From NCBI GenBank assembly GCA_022566795.1, contig JADFIF010000006.1:1-42648 (forward strand): a stretch of 42,648 nt of DNA, read 5' to 3'. Position 1 is the stretch's first letter; every line of letters begins with the position of its first letter. This stretch comes from Chloroflexota bacterium (lineage in GTDB: Bacteria > Chloroflexota > Dehalococcoidia > Lucifugimonadales > G022566795). The notes under the pieces were generated by a model. That model was not told the DNA's origin. It did no database searches and worked only from the letters and a program-made list of their open reading frames with translations. Below are positions 7,909-16,696 of the stretch, piece after piece. Both the position numbers and the translations under genes were made by a program.

Positions 7909-9477
7909 GTGGCGAGCAAGGTGACGGCTACAAATCTCGTTCTCAAAAACACATATCGCGACTCGGTCGTGCTCATGCGCCTCTCTCAGCAGATGGAGAG
8001 CTGGCAGGAGGTGGATCAGGCGACGGCCATGATGGGGACCCCCAGCAACGTCGCCCTCCTGGAGCAGGCTGGACTGCTGACGGGTGGCCCGCAGGCCATT
8101 GGACCCAATGACCTCGTCATCGCCCTTCAGATATCGATGCCGGACTCACTGGAGTCTGTGGAGAATCGAGCCCGGGAGCTGTTCACAGCGGCGGCCAGTG
8201 CCGGCGACGCGAAGGACGAGTACCGGCCTCGCACCCTGGACGGCGCCCTGAAGGCGTTGCCGAACGCCAACCTGGCGGTGGTATCGGTCCCGGGGCAGTA
8301 CGCCGCGTACGAGGCCCGCAAGGCGCTCGACCGCGGACTGAACGTCCTCCTGTTTAGCGACAACGTCTCGCTGGATCAAGAGGTCGAGCTGAAGCGCCGC
8401 GCCATTGAGCGTGGACTCTTCATGCTGGGTCCCGACTGTGGGACGGCGATCATAGACGGCGTGCCCCTGGGGTTCGCCAACGTAGTGCCGTCGGGGAGCA
8501 TCGGGCTGGTGTCCGCCTCGGGGACCGGGTTGCAGCAGATCACGTGCCTGATAGGGGGCGCGGGCGGGGGCGTGTCCCAGGCGCTGGGAGTGGGTGGACG
8601 CGATCTGGAGGATGGCGTCGGAGGGGCGATGATGCTGAAGGGCCTTCGGGCCCTCGACGATGACCCGGGTACCGCGGTCGTCGTCCTCGTCTCCAAACCG
8701 CCCGGCCCTGCCACAGCACAGAAGGTATTTGCCGCGCTAGAGCGCTGCACCAAGCCATCTGTCGTCTGCTTCCTGGGCGCCGAAGGTGGACCCTCAGCGG
8801 CCTCAAATGTGTTCGTCGAGTCCACACTCGAGGGCGCGGCATCGAAAGCGCTCGCCCTGGCGGGTGTGCAAGGAGGGCGGGCCATCGTCCCCGGACCCCC
8901 GGCGGACCAGCTGGAGCGCCTCGACGCAAGCCTCGGAGAGGGAGGGCGGCGCATCAGGGGTTTCTACTCCGGTGGCACGCTCTGCTACGAGGCGCTGTTA
9001 GTGCTGCGCGGCCAGACTGAGGAGGTCCGCTCCAATCTTCGGCTGGCGGGTGTTCTCCCGATTGAAAATGGCGAAGAGCGCGCGGGACACCTGCTGCTCG
9101 ATCTGGGACACGAGCAGTTCACGGTGGGGAGGCCGCACCCGATGATCGACCCGGGGCCGCGATGCAAGCGGTTGGTGCAGGCTGCGAGAGACCCTGACGT
9201 GGGCATACTGCTTCTGGACGTCGTGCTGGGTTACGGAGCGCACCCTGACCCGGCGTCCCAGCTGGCTCCCGCCATCCTGGAGGCGCAGCGTATGGCCTCA
9301 GGCGACGGACGGGCACTCGTCTGCGTCGTGGCCCTCATTGGCACCGTTGGAGACCCCCAGGACCTGGACAAGCAACGGGCTGCGCTTGCCGCCGTTGGGG
9401 CGGTCGTCGTGCCCAGCAACCTCAAAGCGGCAACAATCGCCGCCGGCCTCAGCCACGGTACGGCAAGCTCGTCGTGA
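7909..9477 (+). CDS. fdrA: FdrA (AllF-like), acyl-CoA synthetase-fold subunit
   Basis: 522-residue FdrA family protein. It shares the succinyl-CoA synthetase alpha-type fold, visible in the CoA-binding-like part (residues ~100-190, with LGPDCGTAII at ~165) and the ligase-CoA-like part (SASGTGLQQI at ~196 and the GVGGRDL motif). Its partner proteins DUF2877 and DUF1116 flank it. In E. coli this trio makes or splits oxamate and carbamoyl phosphate. The frame is open upstream but homology begins at NLVLKNTYRDSVVLM. GTG at 7909 is the first start after the DUF2877 stop and fixes the family length. No carbamate kinase is found in the window to use the carbamoyl phosphate. Confidence 0.9.
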   Translation: MASKVTATNLVLKNTYRDSVVLMRLSQQMESWQEVDQATAMMGTPSNVALLEQAGLLTGGPQAIGPNDLVIALQISMPDSLESVENRARELFTAAASAGDAKDEYRPRTLDGALKALPNANLAVVSVPGQYAAYEARKALDRGLNVLLFSDNVSLDQEVELKRRAIERGLFMLGPDCGTAIIDGVPLGFANVVPSGSIGLVSASGTGLQQITCLIGGAGGGVSQALGVGGRDLEDGVGGAMMLKGLRALDDDPGTAVVVLVSKPPGPATAQKVFAALERCTKPSVVCFLGAEGGPSAASNVFVESTLEGAASKALALAGVQGGRAIVPGPPADQLERLDASLGEGGRRIRGFYSGGTLCYEALLVLRGQTEEVRSNLRLAGVLPIENGEERAGHLLLDLGHEQFTVGRPHPMIDPGPRCKRLVQAARDPDVGILLLDVVLGYGAHPDPASQLAPAILEAQRMASGDGRALVCVVALIGTVGDPQDLDKQRAALAAVGAVVVPSNLKAATIAAGLSHGTASSS

Positions 9478-9538
9478 GCGCGAACATGAGGAACCGGGAG
9501 TGTAAAGGTACGAAGCGCTCTGTTGAGCGGAGGCGGTC

Positions 9539-9760
9539 ATGTCCGAAGAGAAAGAGCTGCTAGGCCAGCGGCTTCAGGTGGTCAACATCGGCCTGGAGGT
9601 GTTCGCGGAGACGCTGAGGCGACACCAGGTGCCGCTCGTGCATCTGGACTGGCGGCCACCGGCGCAGGGCGATGCGCATCTCCTCGACCTGTTGCGGCGG
9701 CTCCAGGGCCCGCTGCCAGGGTCTTCTGAAGGGAGCGGGGAACGAGCGAAAGAGGGATGA
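9539..9760 (+). CDS. Small FdrA-linked protein (73 aa)
   Basis: Seventy-three residues with the core LQVVNIGLEVFAETLRRH followed by VPLVHLDWRPPAQGD. The same kind of short protein, often labelled 'fdrA domain protein', sits between fdrA and the DUF1116 gene in other bacteria (family knowledge). ATG 9539 is preceded by a GGAGG-type site, and the stop overlaps the next ATG (ATGA), so translation is coupled. No catalytic residues can be named. The WRPP and NIGLE motifs suggest it caps or links the two larger subunits, but that is inference. Confidence 0.8.
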   Translation: MSEEKELLGQRLQVVNIGLEVFAETLRRHQVPLVHLDWRPPAQGDAHLLDLLRRLQGPLPGSSEGSGERAKEG

Positions 9761-11016
9761 GCTCAGGACCTCTCGACATCGACGATGCCAACGGCGCGGC
9801 GCTTCAGCGTATTGTGGACGCTGAGCCCGTGTTGGTCGACGTCGCTCCGGCGGGAGAGACCATTCCCGAGCTGCGAGACATGGTCCTGCTCCACGCCGGC
9901 CCGCCCATCGGCTGGAAGGAGATGTGCGAGCCAATGCGCGCGGCCATCGTCGGCGCGATGCGATACGAGGGCTGGGCTGCCAACGACGCTGAGGCCGAGA
10001 CGCTCGCCGGCAGCGGAGAGGTGAAGCTGCTGCCGAATCACGACTTCAGAGCGGTAGGGCCGATGGCGGGGGTAACTACCCGCTCCATGCCCGTGTTCGT
10101 GGTCGAGAACAGGGCCTTCGGCAACCGGGCCTTCTGCACCATCAACGAGGGGGTTGGACAGGTCCTCCGCTTCGGCGCCAACGACCGCCGAGTCGTTCAG
10201 AGGCTCCACTGGCTTGCCGATACGTTGGCGCCCGCGCTGCGAGAGGCCGTCAAACGAGCGGGCGGGGTCGAGCTGAGGCCCTTGATGGCTCGAGCCTTGA
10301 CCATGGGCGACGAGATGCACCAGCGCAACACCGCCGCCTCGTCCCTTTTCTTGCGTGAGATCGGCCCGCCGCTGGCGCGGGCCACGACGCCGGGCGCCAA
10401 CCTTGGCGACGTCATGGACTTCCTGGCCGGCAACGACCAGTTCTTTCTCAACCTCGCCATGGCGGCAGGAAAGGCCACGATGGACCCGGTGGCGGGCATT
10501 CCCGGGTCGACGGTCGTGTCGGCGATGAGCCGCAATGGGAGGGACTTTGGGATCCGCGTCAGCGGCACCGGCGACCGCTGGTTTTCGGCGCCGGCGCCGA
10601 TGCCTCAAGGGCTCTACTTCCCGGGCTACACGGCTCAGGACGCGAACCCGGACCTGGGTGACAGCGCAATCCTGGAGACGATGGGCCTGGGTGCCTTCGC
10701 CATGGGCGGAGCGCCCGCGGTCGCGGGATTCGTTGGAGCGGGAACCTTCCGGGACGCCCTCAACTACACCCGCGAGATGGCCGAGATCACCCTGGGCTCC
10801 AATCCTAACTTCGCGATGCCCACGCTGGACTTCTCCGGGGTCCCCTGCGGCATCGATATCCGCCGGGTCGTGGAGAGCGGCGTTTGCCCTATCATCAACA
10901 CGGGCATCGCGCACAAACGGGCCGGCGTCGGGCAGGTGGGAGCCGGAATCGCCCGCGCGCCGATCGACTGTTTCGTGCGCGCGATAGAGGGCTTCGCCGA
11001 GAAGTTCTTGGCCTAG
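9757..11016 (+). CDS. DUF1116 protein, AllG-like subunit
   Basis: 419-residue DUF1116 (YlbE/AllG) family protein, partner of FdrA. Conserved runs include LHAGPPIGWKEMCEPMRAA (~47-65), GPMAGVTTRSMPVFVVEN (~104-121), TINEGVGQVLRFGAN (~128), MGDEMHQRN (~187) and GNDQFFLNLAMAAGKATMD (~228). The C-terminal IINTGIAHKRAGVGQVGAG is also typical. Length is as expected. It closes the plus-strand run DUF2877-FdrA-small protein-DUF1116. In E. coli the AllG partner is needed for oxamate carbamoyltransferase activity. The substrate here could be another ureide-derived amide. Confidence 0.9.
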   Translation: MSSGPLDIDDANGAALQRIVDAEPVLVDVAPAGETIPELRDMVLLHAGPPIGWKEMCEPMRAAIVGAMRYEGWAANDAEAETLAGSGEVKLLPNHDFRAVGPMAGVTTRSMPVFVVENRAFGNRAFCTINEGVGQVLRFGANDRRVVQRLHWLADTLAPALREAVKRAGGVELRPLMARALTMGDEMHQRNTAASSLFLREIGPPLARATTPGANLGDVMDFLAGNDQFFLNLAMAAGKATMDPVAGIPGSTVVSAMSRNGRDFGIRVSGTGDRWFSAPAPMPQGLYFPGYTAQDANPDLGDSAILETMGLGAFAMGGAPAVAGFVGAGTFRDALNYTREMAEITLGSNPNFAMPTLDFSGVPCGIDIRRVVESGVCPIINTGIAHKRAGVGQVGAGIARAPIDCFVRAIEGFAEKFLA

Positions 11017-11080
11017 GCCACGGGCTCCATCGATCGACCCAAACGCAGAACGTGCGGCCCGCCAAGGCGGTGAGCCCGCC

Positions 11081-11683
11081 CTACCGGTGCGACCACTCGC
11101 CGGGGTCGTCGGATGAGGGCGACAGGCCGAGGATGTCTCCCTTCGTAGTCACCCCGAGGCCGAGCGCCGTGCGATTGGCGTAGGCAAAGTAGGCGATCAC
11201 CTGATTGGCCTCCAAAATCTCGCCGTCGTCGCAACCGGCCGCGCGAAGGGCCTCGATGTCGCCCTCCACCATCTCCGCGGGAGCGAGCGTCAGCTTCTCC
11301 GCGTAGCGCATCAGCTCGAGCTCCTTGCCCTCGAAGGCCCGTTCGGGCGTCCCATCCTGGAGCGCCTTCTCGATGGCCGCGGCAAGCTCGTCGTCCATCA
11401 CGATACGCCGCAGCCCGGCGTAGTGGTGCCGGACGCAGTATTCGCAGCCGTTCAGCATGCTCACGTAGAGACCCATACACTCGGACAGCCGCTTAGGGAT
11501 GGAGTTGTCCCTGTGGTGGAGGACGTACTTATACAGCATGAGGTGCGCCTCCAGCGAATGAGGGCGAAGACTGTGCACCGTGAGGATGTTGTCGATGTAG
11601 CCGTCTTTTCCCTTGATACGGTCGTACAGGGCCTTGAGCCGGCCCACAGCCTCGGAGTGCGGGATGGTGCGCACCCAGCTCAT
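11081..11683 (-). CDS. Carboxymuconolactone decarboxylase/AhpD-like protein
   Basis: 200-residue alpha-helical AhpD-fold protein of the peroxidase-related type. The redox motif is CEYCVRHH (~residues 78-85), a CxxC plus a nearby His, as in alkylhydroperoxidase D. The ATG at 11683 overlaps the stop of the DUF1028 gene (ATGA), so it is coupled to it; a longer in-frame reading upstream lies inside that gene and is not needed. It is probably a thiol-dependent peroxidase or a partner in amide/ureide metabolism given the neighbours. Which one cannot be decided from sequence. Confidence 0.85.
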   Translation of the reverse strand: MSWVRTIPHSEAVGRLKALYDRIKGKDGYIDNILTVHSLRPHSLEAHLMLYKYVLHHRDNSIPKRLSECMGLYVSMLNGCEYCVRHHYAGLRRIVMDDELAAAIEKALQDGTPERAFEGKELELMRYAEKLTLAPAEMVEGDIEALRAAGCDDGEILEANQVIAYFAYANRTALGLGVTTKGDILGLSPSSDDPGEWSHR

Positions 11684-12567
11684 TTCGCCAACCCACCTCG
11701 ACTTCTCAGAAGATTCACGATCTCGCGGTCGGTCCACTCCGGGCCCTTGTCGCGGGACGCCGCAAGACGCTCCTCCAGGTTCTCGACATTGCAGAAGCTC
11801 TGCATGGCGGCGCTGGTCTCGGTGTCGTACACCGCCGTCAGCTCCCCGCTGTAGTAGCCCAGGGTTTTCAGCGCGCGCTGGACCTCTCGGACGACGTTCC
11901 CCTGCAGACGCACCAACGTCGGCCGGCCGCCGGAGCCGAAGGTCTGGCGGTGCAGCTCCAGCAGCCGTGCCACCTCCGGCAACGGATCGGGGTGATCGTC
12001 CACTCGAAGGTCGATGAACCTGTCCAGGTGGCCGCCGAAGCTGCCGCCTTCCTTGGCGACGTACAGCGCCGCGCTCTGCCGGCCGCGGCTATCGCCCCCA
12101 ATCGCCTCGCCCGCGCGTATCGCGCCCAACATCCGCTCGGGTAGCGGCCCCCCCGAGCTCTCGAAGGCGTCGGCCATCGCGTCGACGACCCGAGGGCCGG
12201 ACAGGATGTTGCCCTGACAGGTGTAGCCGGGTCCGCCCCGATGTCCTGCCCAGGGCATGCACATCCCGCCCGTATGGGCCGCACTGCCGCCGCCCAGGGC
12301 GACGAGGGCGATCTGACGATGCTCGAGCTCCGGGTCGTCGTGGGTCAGCCTCGCCAACGTCTCCTCGGCGGAGAGTCCCTGGGCCAGCAAGTCGAGTCCC
12401 CGCGTACCGTCAGCCATGTTGGCCATCGCCTGAGTCACGATGGCCCCAGCGCCGGCCCGCGCCCACGGCACCACCGCTCCGACTGCCAGAAATCTGCTGG
12501 CCACGGCCACGCCAACCTCGCCGCTGTCGCGGTCGACGGCTGCGATAGAGAATGTGGAGACGATCAT
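11680..12567 (-). CDS. DUF1028 protein with C-terminal peptidoglycan-binding-like domain
   Basis: 295 residues. The first ~210 form a DUF1028 domain (Ntn-hydrolase-like fold), starting MIVSTFSIAAVDRDSGEVG, with conserved GVAVASRFLAVGAVVPWA and TCQGNIL (~115). The last ~70 residues (LQGNVVREVQRALKTLGYYSGELTA) match the small putative peptidoglycan-binding module often appended to DUF1028. The catalytic role is unproven, and the family recurs next to hydantoinases and amidases. ATG 12567 is preferred to a TTG four codons upstream. The gene is divergent from the hydantoinase and coupled to the AhpD-like gene. Confidence 0.87.
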   Translation of the reverse strand: MIVSTFSIAAVDRDSGEVGVAVASRFLAVGAVVPWARAGAGAIVTQAMANMADGTRGLDLLAQGLSAEETLARLTHDDPELEHRQIALVALGGGSAAHTGGMCMPWAGHRGGPGYTCQGNILSGPRVVDAMADAFESSGGPLPERMLGAIRAGEAIGGDSRGRQSAALYVAKEGGSFGGHLDRFIDLRVDDHPDPLPEVARLLELHRQTFGSGGRPTLVRLQGNVVREVQRALKTLGYYSGELTAVYDTETSAAMQSFCNVENLEERLAASRDKGPEWTDREIVNLLRSRGGLAK

Positions 12568-12648
12568 CCCTGCGCTCAAGACTCTTTGCAGCAGCCAGCC
12601 TCGGTGAACACCGGCGGTCTGGGACCTCGGGTTGGGCTGCGATGGCTA

Positions 12649-12657
12649 TGGTATCAT
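12649..12657 (+). promoter_or_regulatory. Extended -10 promoter for the hydantoinase gene
   Basis: TGGTATCAT (TGn followed by TATCAT) lies ~50 nt before the hydantoinase ATG in the 141-bp divergent gap. There is no clear -35, which extended -10 promoters can tolerate. Confidence 0.4.
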
Positions 12658-12708
12658 GCGGCTACCGCAGACGGCGGGTCGCGTAGACCGGCCCAGAGGA
12701 GGCTCGAA

Positions 12709-14124
12709 ATGGCAGACCTTGTAGTACGTGGGGGACAGGTCGTGACCCCGTCGGGTGTGGGTACCTGGGACGTCGTCGTCCAGGGCGAGAAGATCGTGGC
12801 AATCGCCGAGCCGGGCACGGTCCAGACCGAGGGAGCCAGGGTCGTCGACGCCTCCGGAAAGATCGTGGTCCCAGGCGGTATCGAGCCCCACGCGCACATC
12901 GGTGGCCCACGCCAGCCCGACCGCATGGGAGCGGAGCCCGTGTCGCGAGCGGCGATCTTCGGAGGCACGACCACCGTCATGGACTTCGCGACCCAGGTGG
13001 CCGGTCACGACCTGCACCACGCGATGGGCGAGGCGGCCGAGCGCTGGAAGGGCACCGGATACACCGACTACACCTACCATCCGATCTTTACGAGCGGTGC
13101 GGGTATCGACGCCATCGGGCAGATTCCTGAGCTCATCGACGCCGGCTTCGCCAGCTTCAAGATCTTCACCACCAGCATCAGGCCGCCCAGCCCGCAGATG
13201 CAGAACAACAAGACCGACTTCGGGAGACTGTCGTCCATCATGGAGAAGATCGCCGCCGCGGGTGGGATGCTGATGGTCCACTCCGAAGACGACGACATGG
13301 TCCACTATAACTACTCGCTGGCTCAGGAGCGCGGTATCTGGGACTGGTGGAATATGCACCTGATTCATACCAACGTCTCGGAGGACGTGTCGTTCAGGCG
13401 GGTGATTCGGTTGGCCGAGCGCGTCGGCTGCCCCATCTACTTCGTGCACGTCAGCGCCAGAGAAGGGGTCGCGGCCATCGGAGAGGCGCGAAGCCGCGGA
13501 CTGCCGGTCTACGGCGAGACGCTGCACAACTACGCCTGCTTCAGCGCCGAGAACTACCGCGAAGAGAACGGCATGAAGTACCATACCTACCCCTCGCTAA
13601 AGTCTCCGGCCGACGCCAACGCCCTTTGGGACGGCCTCCTGGACGGCACGCTGTCGACTGTGGCCACCGACCTCGTGGCAACCACCTGGGAGGACAAGAT
13701 ACGCTTCAAGACGGTCGCCGACGTTACCGGTGGCCACAACGGTATCGAGACCCGGGTCGGCGTCGCCTATTCGGAAGGGGTTTCCCGAAAAGGGATGTCG
13801 CTGCAGCACTTCGTCGACATCACCTCGGCCAACGCCGCCAAGATTTTCGGCATCTATCCGAAAAAGGGCGCCATCGCCGCCGGAAGCGACGCCGACATTA
13901 CGATCATCGACCCCGCGGTGCGCAAACCACTGTCCATGGACGACTTGCATCTCGCCGACTACAGCATCTGGGTGGGGTGGCAGGCCGACGGGTGGCCGAC
14001 GACGACGATTCTACGAGGCAAGGTGATGGTCGAGGACGGCAAGCTGCTGGGCAGCGCGGGCGACGGCCAGCTCATCGGGGCCCGCAAGGTGTCTGCAGAG
14101 GTGGCTGCGGGCCCGGTCTGCTAA
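12709..14124 (+). CDS. D-hydantoinase/dihydropyrimidinase
   Basis: Cyclic amidohydrolase of 471 residues that opens hydantoin or dihydropyrimidine rings to N-carbamoyl amino acids. Metal ligands are in place: HAH (~62-64), the carboxylated lysine in FKIFTTS (~152), His in MVHSEDDD (~190), His in FVHVSAREG (~246), and Asp in ATDLVATT (~321; the usual form is GTDHCP). AGGAGG 6 nt before ATG 12709 fixes the start. The nearby FdrA/DUF1116/DUF2877 and DUF1028 genes suggest a ureide or hydantoin pathway in which the ring opener feeds a carbamoyl transfer step. An allantoinase role is an alternative. Confidence 0.92.
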   Translation: MADLVVRGGQVVTPSGVGTWDVVVQGEKIVAIAEPGTVQTEGARVVDASGKIVVPGGIEPHAHIGGPRQPDRMGAEPVSRAAIFGGTTTVMDFATQVAGHDLHHAMGEAAERWKGTGYTDYTYHPIFTSGAGIDAIGQIPELIDAGFASFKIFTTSIRPPSPQMQNNKTDFGRLSSIMEKIAAAGGMLMVHSEDDDMVHYNYSLAQERGIWDWWNMHLIHTNVSEDVSFRRVIRLAERVGCPIYFVHVSAREGVAAIGEARSRGLPVYGETLHNYACFSAENYREENGMKYHTYPSLKSPADANALWDGLLDGTLSTVATDLVATTWEDKIRFKTVADVTGGHNGIETRVGVAYSEGVSRKGMSLQHFVDITSANAAKIFGIYPKKGAIAAGSDADITIIDPAVRKPLSMDDLHLADYSIWVGWQADGWPTTTILRGKVMVEDGKLLGSAGDGQLIGARKVSAEVAAGPVC

Positions 14125-15112
14125 GCCGGCTTCGAGTCATCCGCGGGCATCCCGGTCGGCCGGCGAGCGACGTCGGCCACAGTTCCCGAGATTGGCTCCG
14201 AGAGTCCTCTTGAAGATTCTGATTGTGGGCCACTCTGTCGCCGGCTCGCGCATCCTGGTGAATCGGTTCAACAGCCCTCCGAGCCTTACCTGATCATACG
14301 TCAGGTCGACTTGTGTGCCGGCCTCCGTTGGAAGCGCCCGTTGCGCGTCTCGAGCGTTTTGACGTGAGACAGCGGGTTCCGCTCTGCACCTCAGGGGCCG
14401 TTCACATTCCTTACCCGCTGGTCACGACGATTCACCCTCTTGCCACCGTGATTTTCACTTCACTGCGTTAGGCTGCGCGTCAGTGGAGTGGGACCTATGC
14501 CTTCGAGAGCAGGAGTGGCGGGCTTAGCCACCGCTATCGCCGGGGCCGTTGCCGGCTGTAATCCGGTATTGCCCGCTTGTTGCGGCGGCAAGTCCGCGGC
14601 ACGTTCGTGCGCCCTGCCTGGTCGGGGGGCCCGGCCCGGGGTTAGCTCCGATCGCGCACCCGTAGTCCCCCTAAGCCATCCTGCCCGATTGGCCGACGCA
14701 TGAGTGTGTGGAGCGATCGCGCGTTACAACGTGTCCGGCTGAGGACCTTTCCGGCGTCACGCACGTTCGTTCTGAGGGGACTTTCCATCATCGCAGCGCT
14801 GCTTCTCCTGCGATTCGTGGCGTAGTCCGTTCGGCTGACGGGCGGCTCTCCGCTGCTCGATGAGCTGCTGGGTGCACGCGCCGCGACGTGCGGGCTTTCA
14901 ATCCCGCCGGTCGATTCGCTGACCTCCGAGAAAACCGCTGGTTCCCTTACTGTCACCCGAATTGGAACCTCTGTTCCACCAGTGTTCACGGGATTGTTCA
15001 CTTCCCCCACATACACTTGGAAAGACTAGTGCATATGATCTCGGCTGTTCGGGTTAGACCAAGTGTAGTAGTTCCCAGCACTGGCGCCGAAGGCCAAGCA
15101 GGAGAGTTCCGC
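14125..15112 (+). other. Long gap without a convincing gene
   Basis: Almost 1 kb between the hydantoinase and the sensor kinase. No open frame shows family motifs. On the minus strand about 14142-14370 is open and reads TQVDLTYDQV, then GGLLNRF, then IRIFKRTL, faintly like the tail of a SRPBCC/polyketide-cyclase protein, so it may be a gene stump. No clear terminator or promoter is seen. The plus-strand frame at 14488-14703 is low-complexity and not credible. Confidence 0.4.
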
Positions 15113-15883
15113 ATGAGAACCGTCCAAGCACAGGGTGCGGCCGATCAGCATGGCGGTCCCGTGGCCGCAGCCCCGAGACTCGTGGGCCCCGCCCACGCCG
15201 ACGCCAATGGGCCGCCCTCCCAAGACGACTTTCGGGCAAAGTGGGCCAGGGAGCTCCACGACGGCGCCGTCCAGGAGACCTGGTACTTGACGACCCAGCT
15301 CTCCTCGTTGGCCGAAAGCGTGCCTGAAGGACAGGAAGAGCTTCGCAGCGAAATTTCTCGCCTGGCGGGAGTCGCCCGACGCACCTACGACGACCTGCGA
15401 AGTACGATCAAGAGTCTGAACGAGGCTCGGCGGGACACCGTCGATCTCACGTCAGTCCTGGCGGACCTGACCCAGTGGTTCTGCCGTGTCGTGGGGATGC
15501 AAGTACAATTCGATGCTCCTGAAGGAGACGCACGGCGAGTCACCGTCGCGGCTGATTTCGGACTTGAGATTCGTCGCCTGGTCCAGGAGGCGCTGTGGAA
15601 CGGCTGGCAACACAGCATGAGCGAACAGGCGACGGTGCGGATGAGACGTTCCGACGGTCAGCTAGTTATCGAGGTAACGGACGAGGGACGCGGCTTCGAA
15701 CGCGCCACGAGTACCGAGCGCGGCAACGGATTGCAGAACATGCGAGAGCGGGCGGAAGCTTTGCAGGGGGAGCTGGAGATCGCGGCGAGCGCAGGGAACG
15801 GCACCCGAGTTACCCTCCGCATACCGTTGGAGCTGGCTTCGAAAGGAGACGAGCATGACAGCGCGAATACTGGTCGTCGATGA
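15113..15883 (+). CDS. Cytoplasmic sensor histidine kinase (NarL-partner, HisKA_3 type)
   Basis: 256-residue sensor kinase. The dimerisation/phosphoacceptor helix holds ELHDGAVQ (H ~48), the HisKA_3 signature. The ATPase part has the N-box NGWQHS, the G1 motif DEGRGF and the G2 motif GNGLQNMRERAEAL. There are no membrane segments and no sensory domain before the H-box apart from ~40 polar residues, so it likely senses a cytosolic signal or a partner. ATG 15113 with AGGAG 8 nt upstream is preferred over earlier in-frame ATGs. The response regulator start lies 29 nt inside its end, so the two are coupled. Confidence 0.9.
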   Translation: MRTVQAQGAADQHGGPVAAAPRLVGPAHADANGPPSQDDFRAKWARELHDGAVQETWYLTTQLSSLAESVPEGQEELRSEISRLAGVARRTYDDLRSTIKSLNEARRDTVDLTSVLADLTQWFCRVVGMQVQFDAPEGDARRVTVAADFGLEIRRLVQEALWNGWQHSMSEQATVRMRRSDGQLVIEVTDEGRGFERATSTERGNGLQNMRERAEALQGELEIAASAGNGTRVTLRIPLELASKGDEHDSANTGRR

Positions 15884-16535
15884 CCATGCGCTCGTTCGCG
15901 AGGGGCTAGCCAAGCTGCTGTCCGATCATGCGGGGTTCGAAGTGGTGGGCGAGGCCGCCGACGGCTTTGATGCACTGTCAAAAGCCCGCGAATTAAAGCC
16001 CGATGCCGTGCTCATGGACCTGTACATGCCGGGACTCGACGGCGTACGGACCACAGCGCTGATCAGAGCCGAGCTCCCGAATGTCGAGGTGATAGTGGTC
16101 ACGGCGTCGGAGGAAGAGGCCGACATCTTTGAGGCGATTCAGGCCGGAGCCAGGGGCTACGTGCTGAAAAGCGCCAGTGGCGCCGCGATGATTCAGCAGA
16201 TTGAGCAGGTCCTTCAAGGTGACACGGGGATCAGCGGCGACCTGACTCATAAGCTGGTTTCTGAAATCTCCCGCCGCGGTCCGCACATTGACGACTGCAC
16301 CGAAGTCCTCTCCGCTCGCGAGGGCGAGGTCCTGGTCGAGGTTGCCCAAGGCGCGACGAACAAAGAGATCGCCTCCGCCCTCTTCATCTCGGAGAACACT
16401 GTACGCGCCCACGTTCGAACGATGATGCAGAAGCTCCATCGGGCGAATCGCACCCAGCTCGCAGTGTACGGCGTTCGCGAGGGCTATGCGCTGGAGGGCC
16501 GGAGCAGCGGGCGCCTAAATGGAGTTCGCGTCTGA
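15855..16535 (+). CDS. NarL/LuxR-family response regulator
   Basis: 226 residues. The receiver domain (1-~125) has acidic pair DD at 9-10, phosphoacceptor Asp in VLMDLYMPG (~55), Thr in VVTASEE (~83) and Lys in YVLKSA (~105). A GerE/LuxR helix-turn-helix (~150-215) reads LSAREGEVLVEVAQGATNKE, then FISENTVRAHVRTMMQKL. It is the cognate partner of the overlapping histidine kinase. Target genes are unknown. A GGAG site lies just before the ATG inside the kinase gene. Confidence 0.93.
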   Translation: MTARILVVDDHALVREGLAKLLSDHAGFEVVGEAADGFDALSKARELKPDAVLMDLYMPGLDGVRTTALIRAELPNVEVIVVTASEEEADIFEAIQAGARGYVLKSASGAAMIQQIEQVLQGDTGISGDLTHKLVSEISRRGPHIDDCTEVLSAREGEVLVEVAQGATNKEIASALFISENTVRAHVRTMMQKLHRANRTQLAVYGVREGYALEGRSSGRLNGVRV

Positions 16536-16696
16536 CTTTCTTCCCGCGGTTTGCCCAGCTCTCTCATGACCCTACGCTTGGGGAGAGGCGATGAAGCCAC
16601 CCCGGGCGGGTCTGCCGCCTTCTTCAGATCCGCCTTGATGTAGACGCCTTCCACTCATGGCAGACGGCCTCCAGGTCATCCAGTGCTGCCACCACC

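Noticed and set aside
6825-7976. 383-codon minus-strand open frame opposite DUF2877
   Set aside because: Arg/Gly/Pro-rich antisense shadow of a GC-rich gene; no family motif, while the plus strand has clear DUF2877 signatures.
9763-10914. 383-codon minus-strand open frame opposite DUF1116
   Set aside because: His/Arg-rich low-complexity shadow with no recognisable domain; the sense strand encodes DUF1116.
14488-14703. 71-codon plus-strand frame in the long gap
   Set aside because: Cys/Gly/Ala-rich composition, no ribosome site and no motif.
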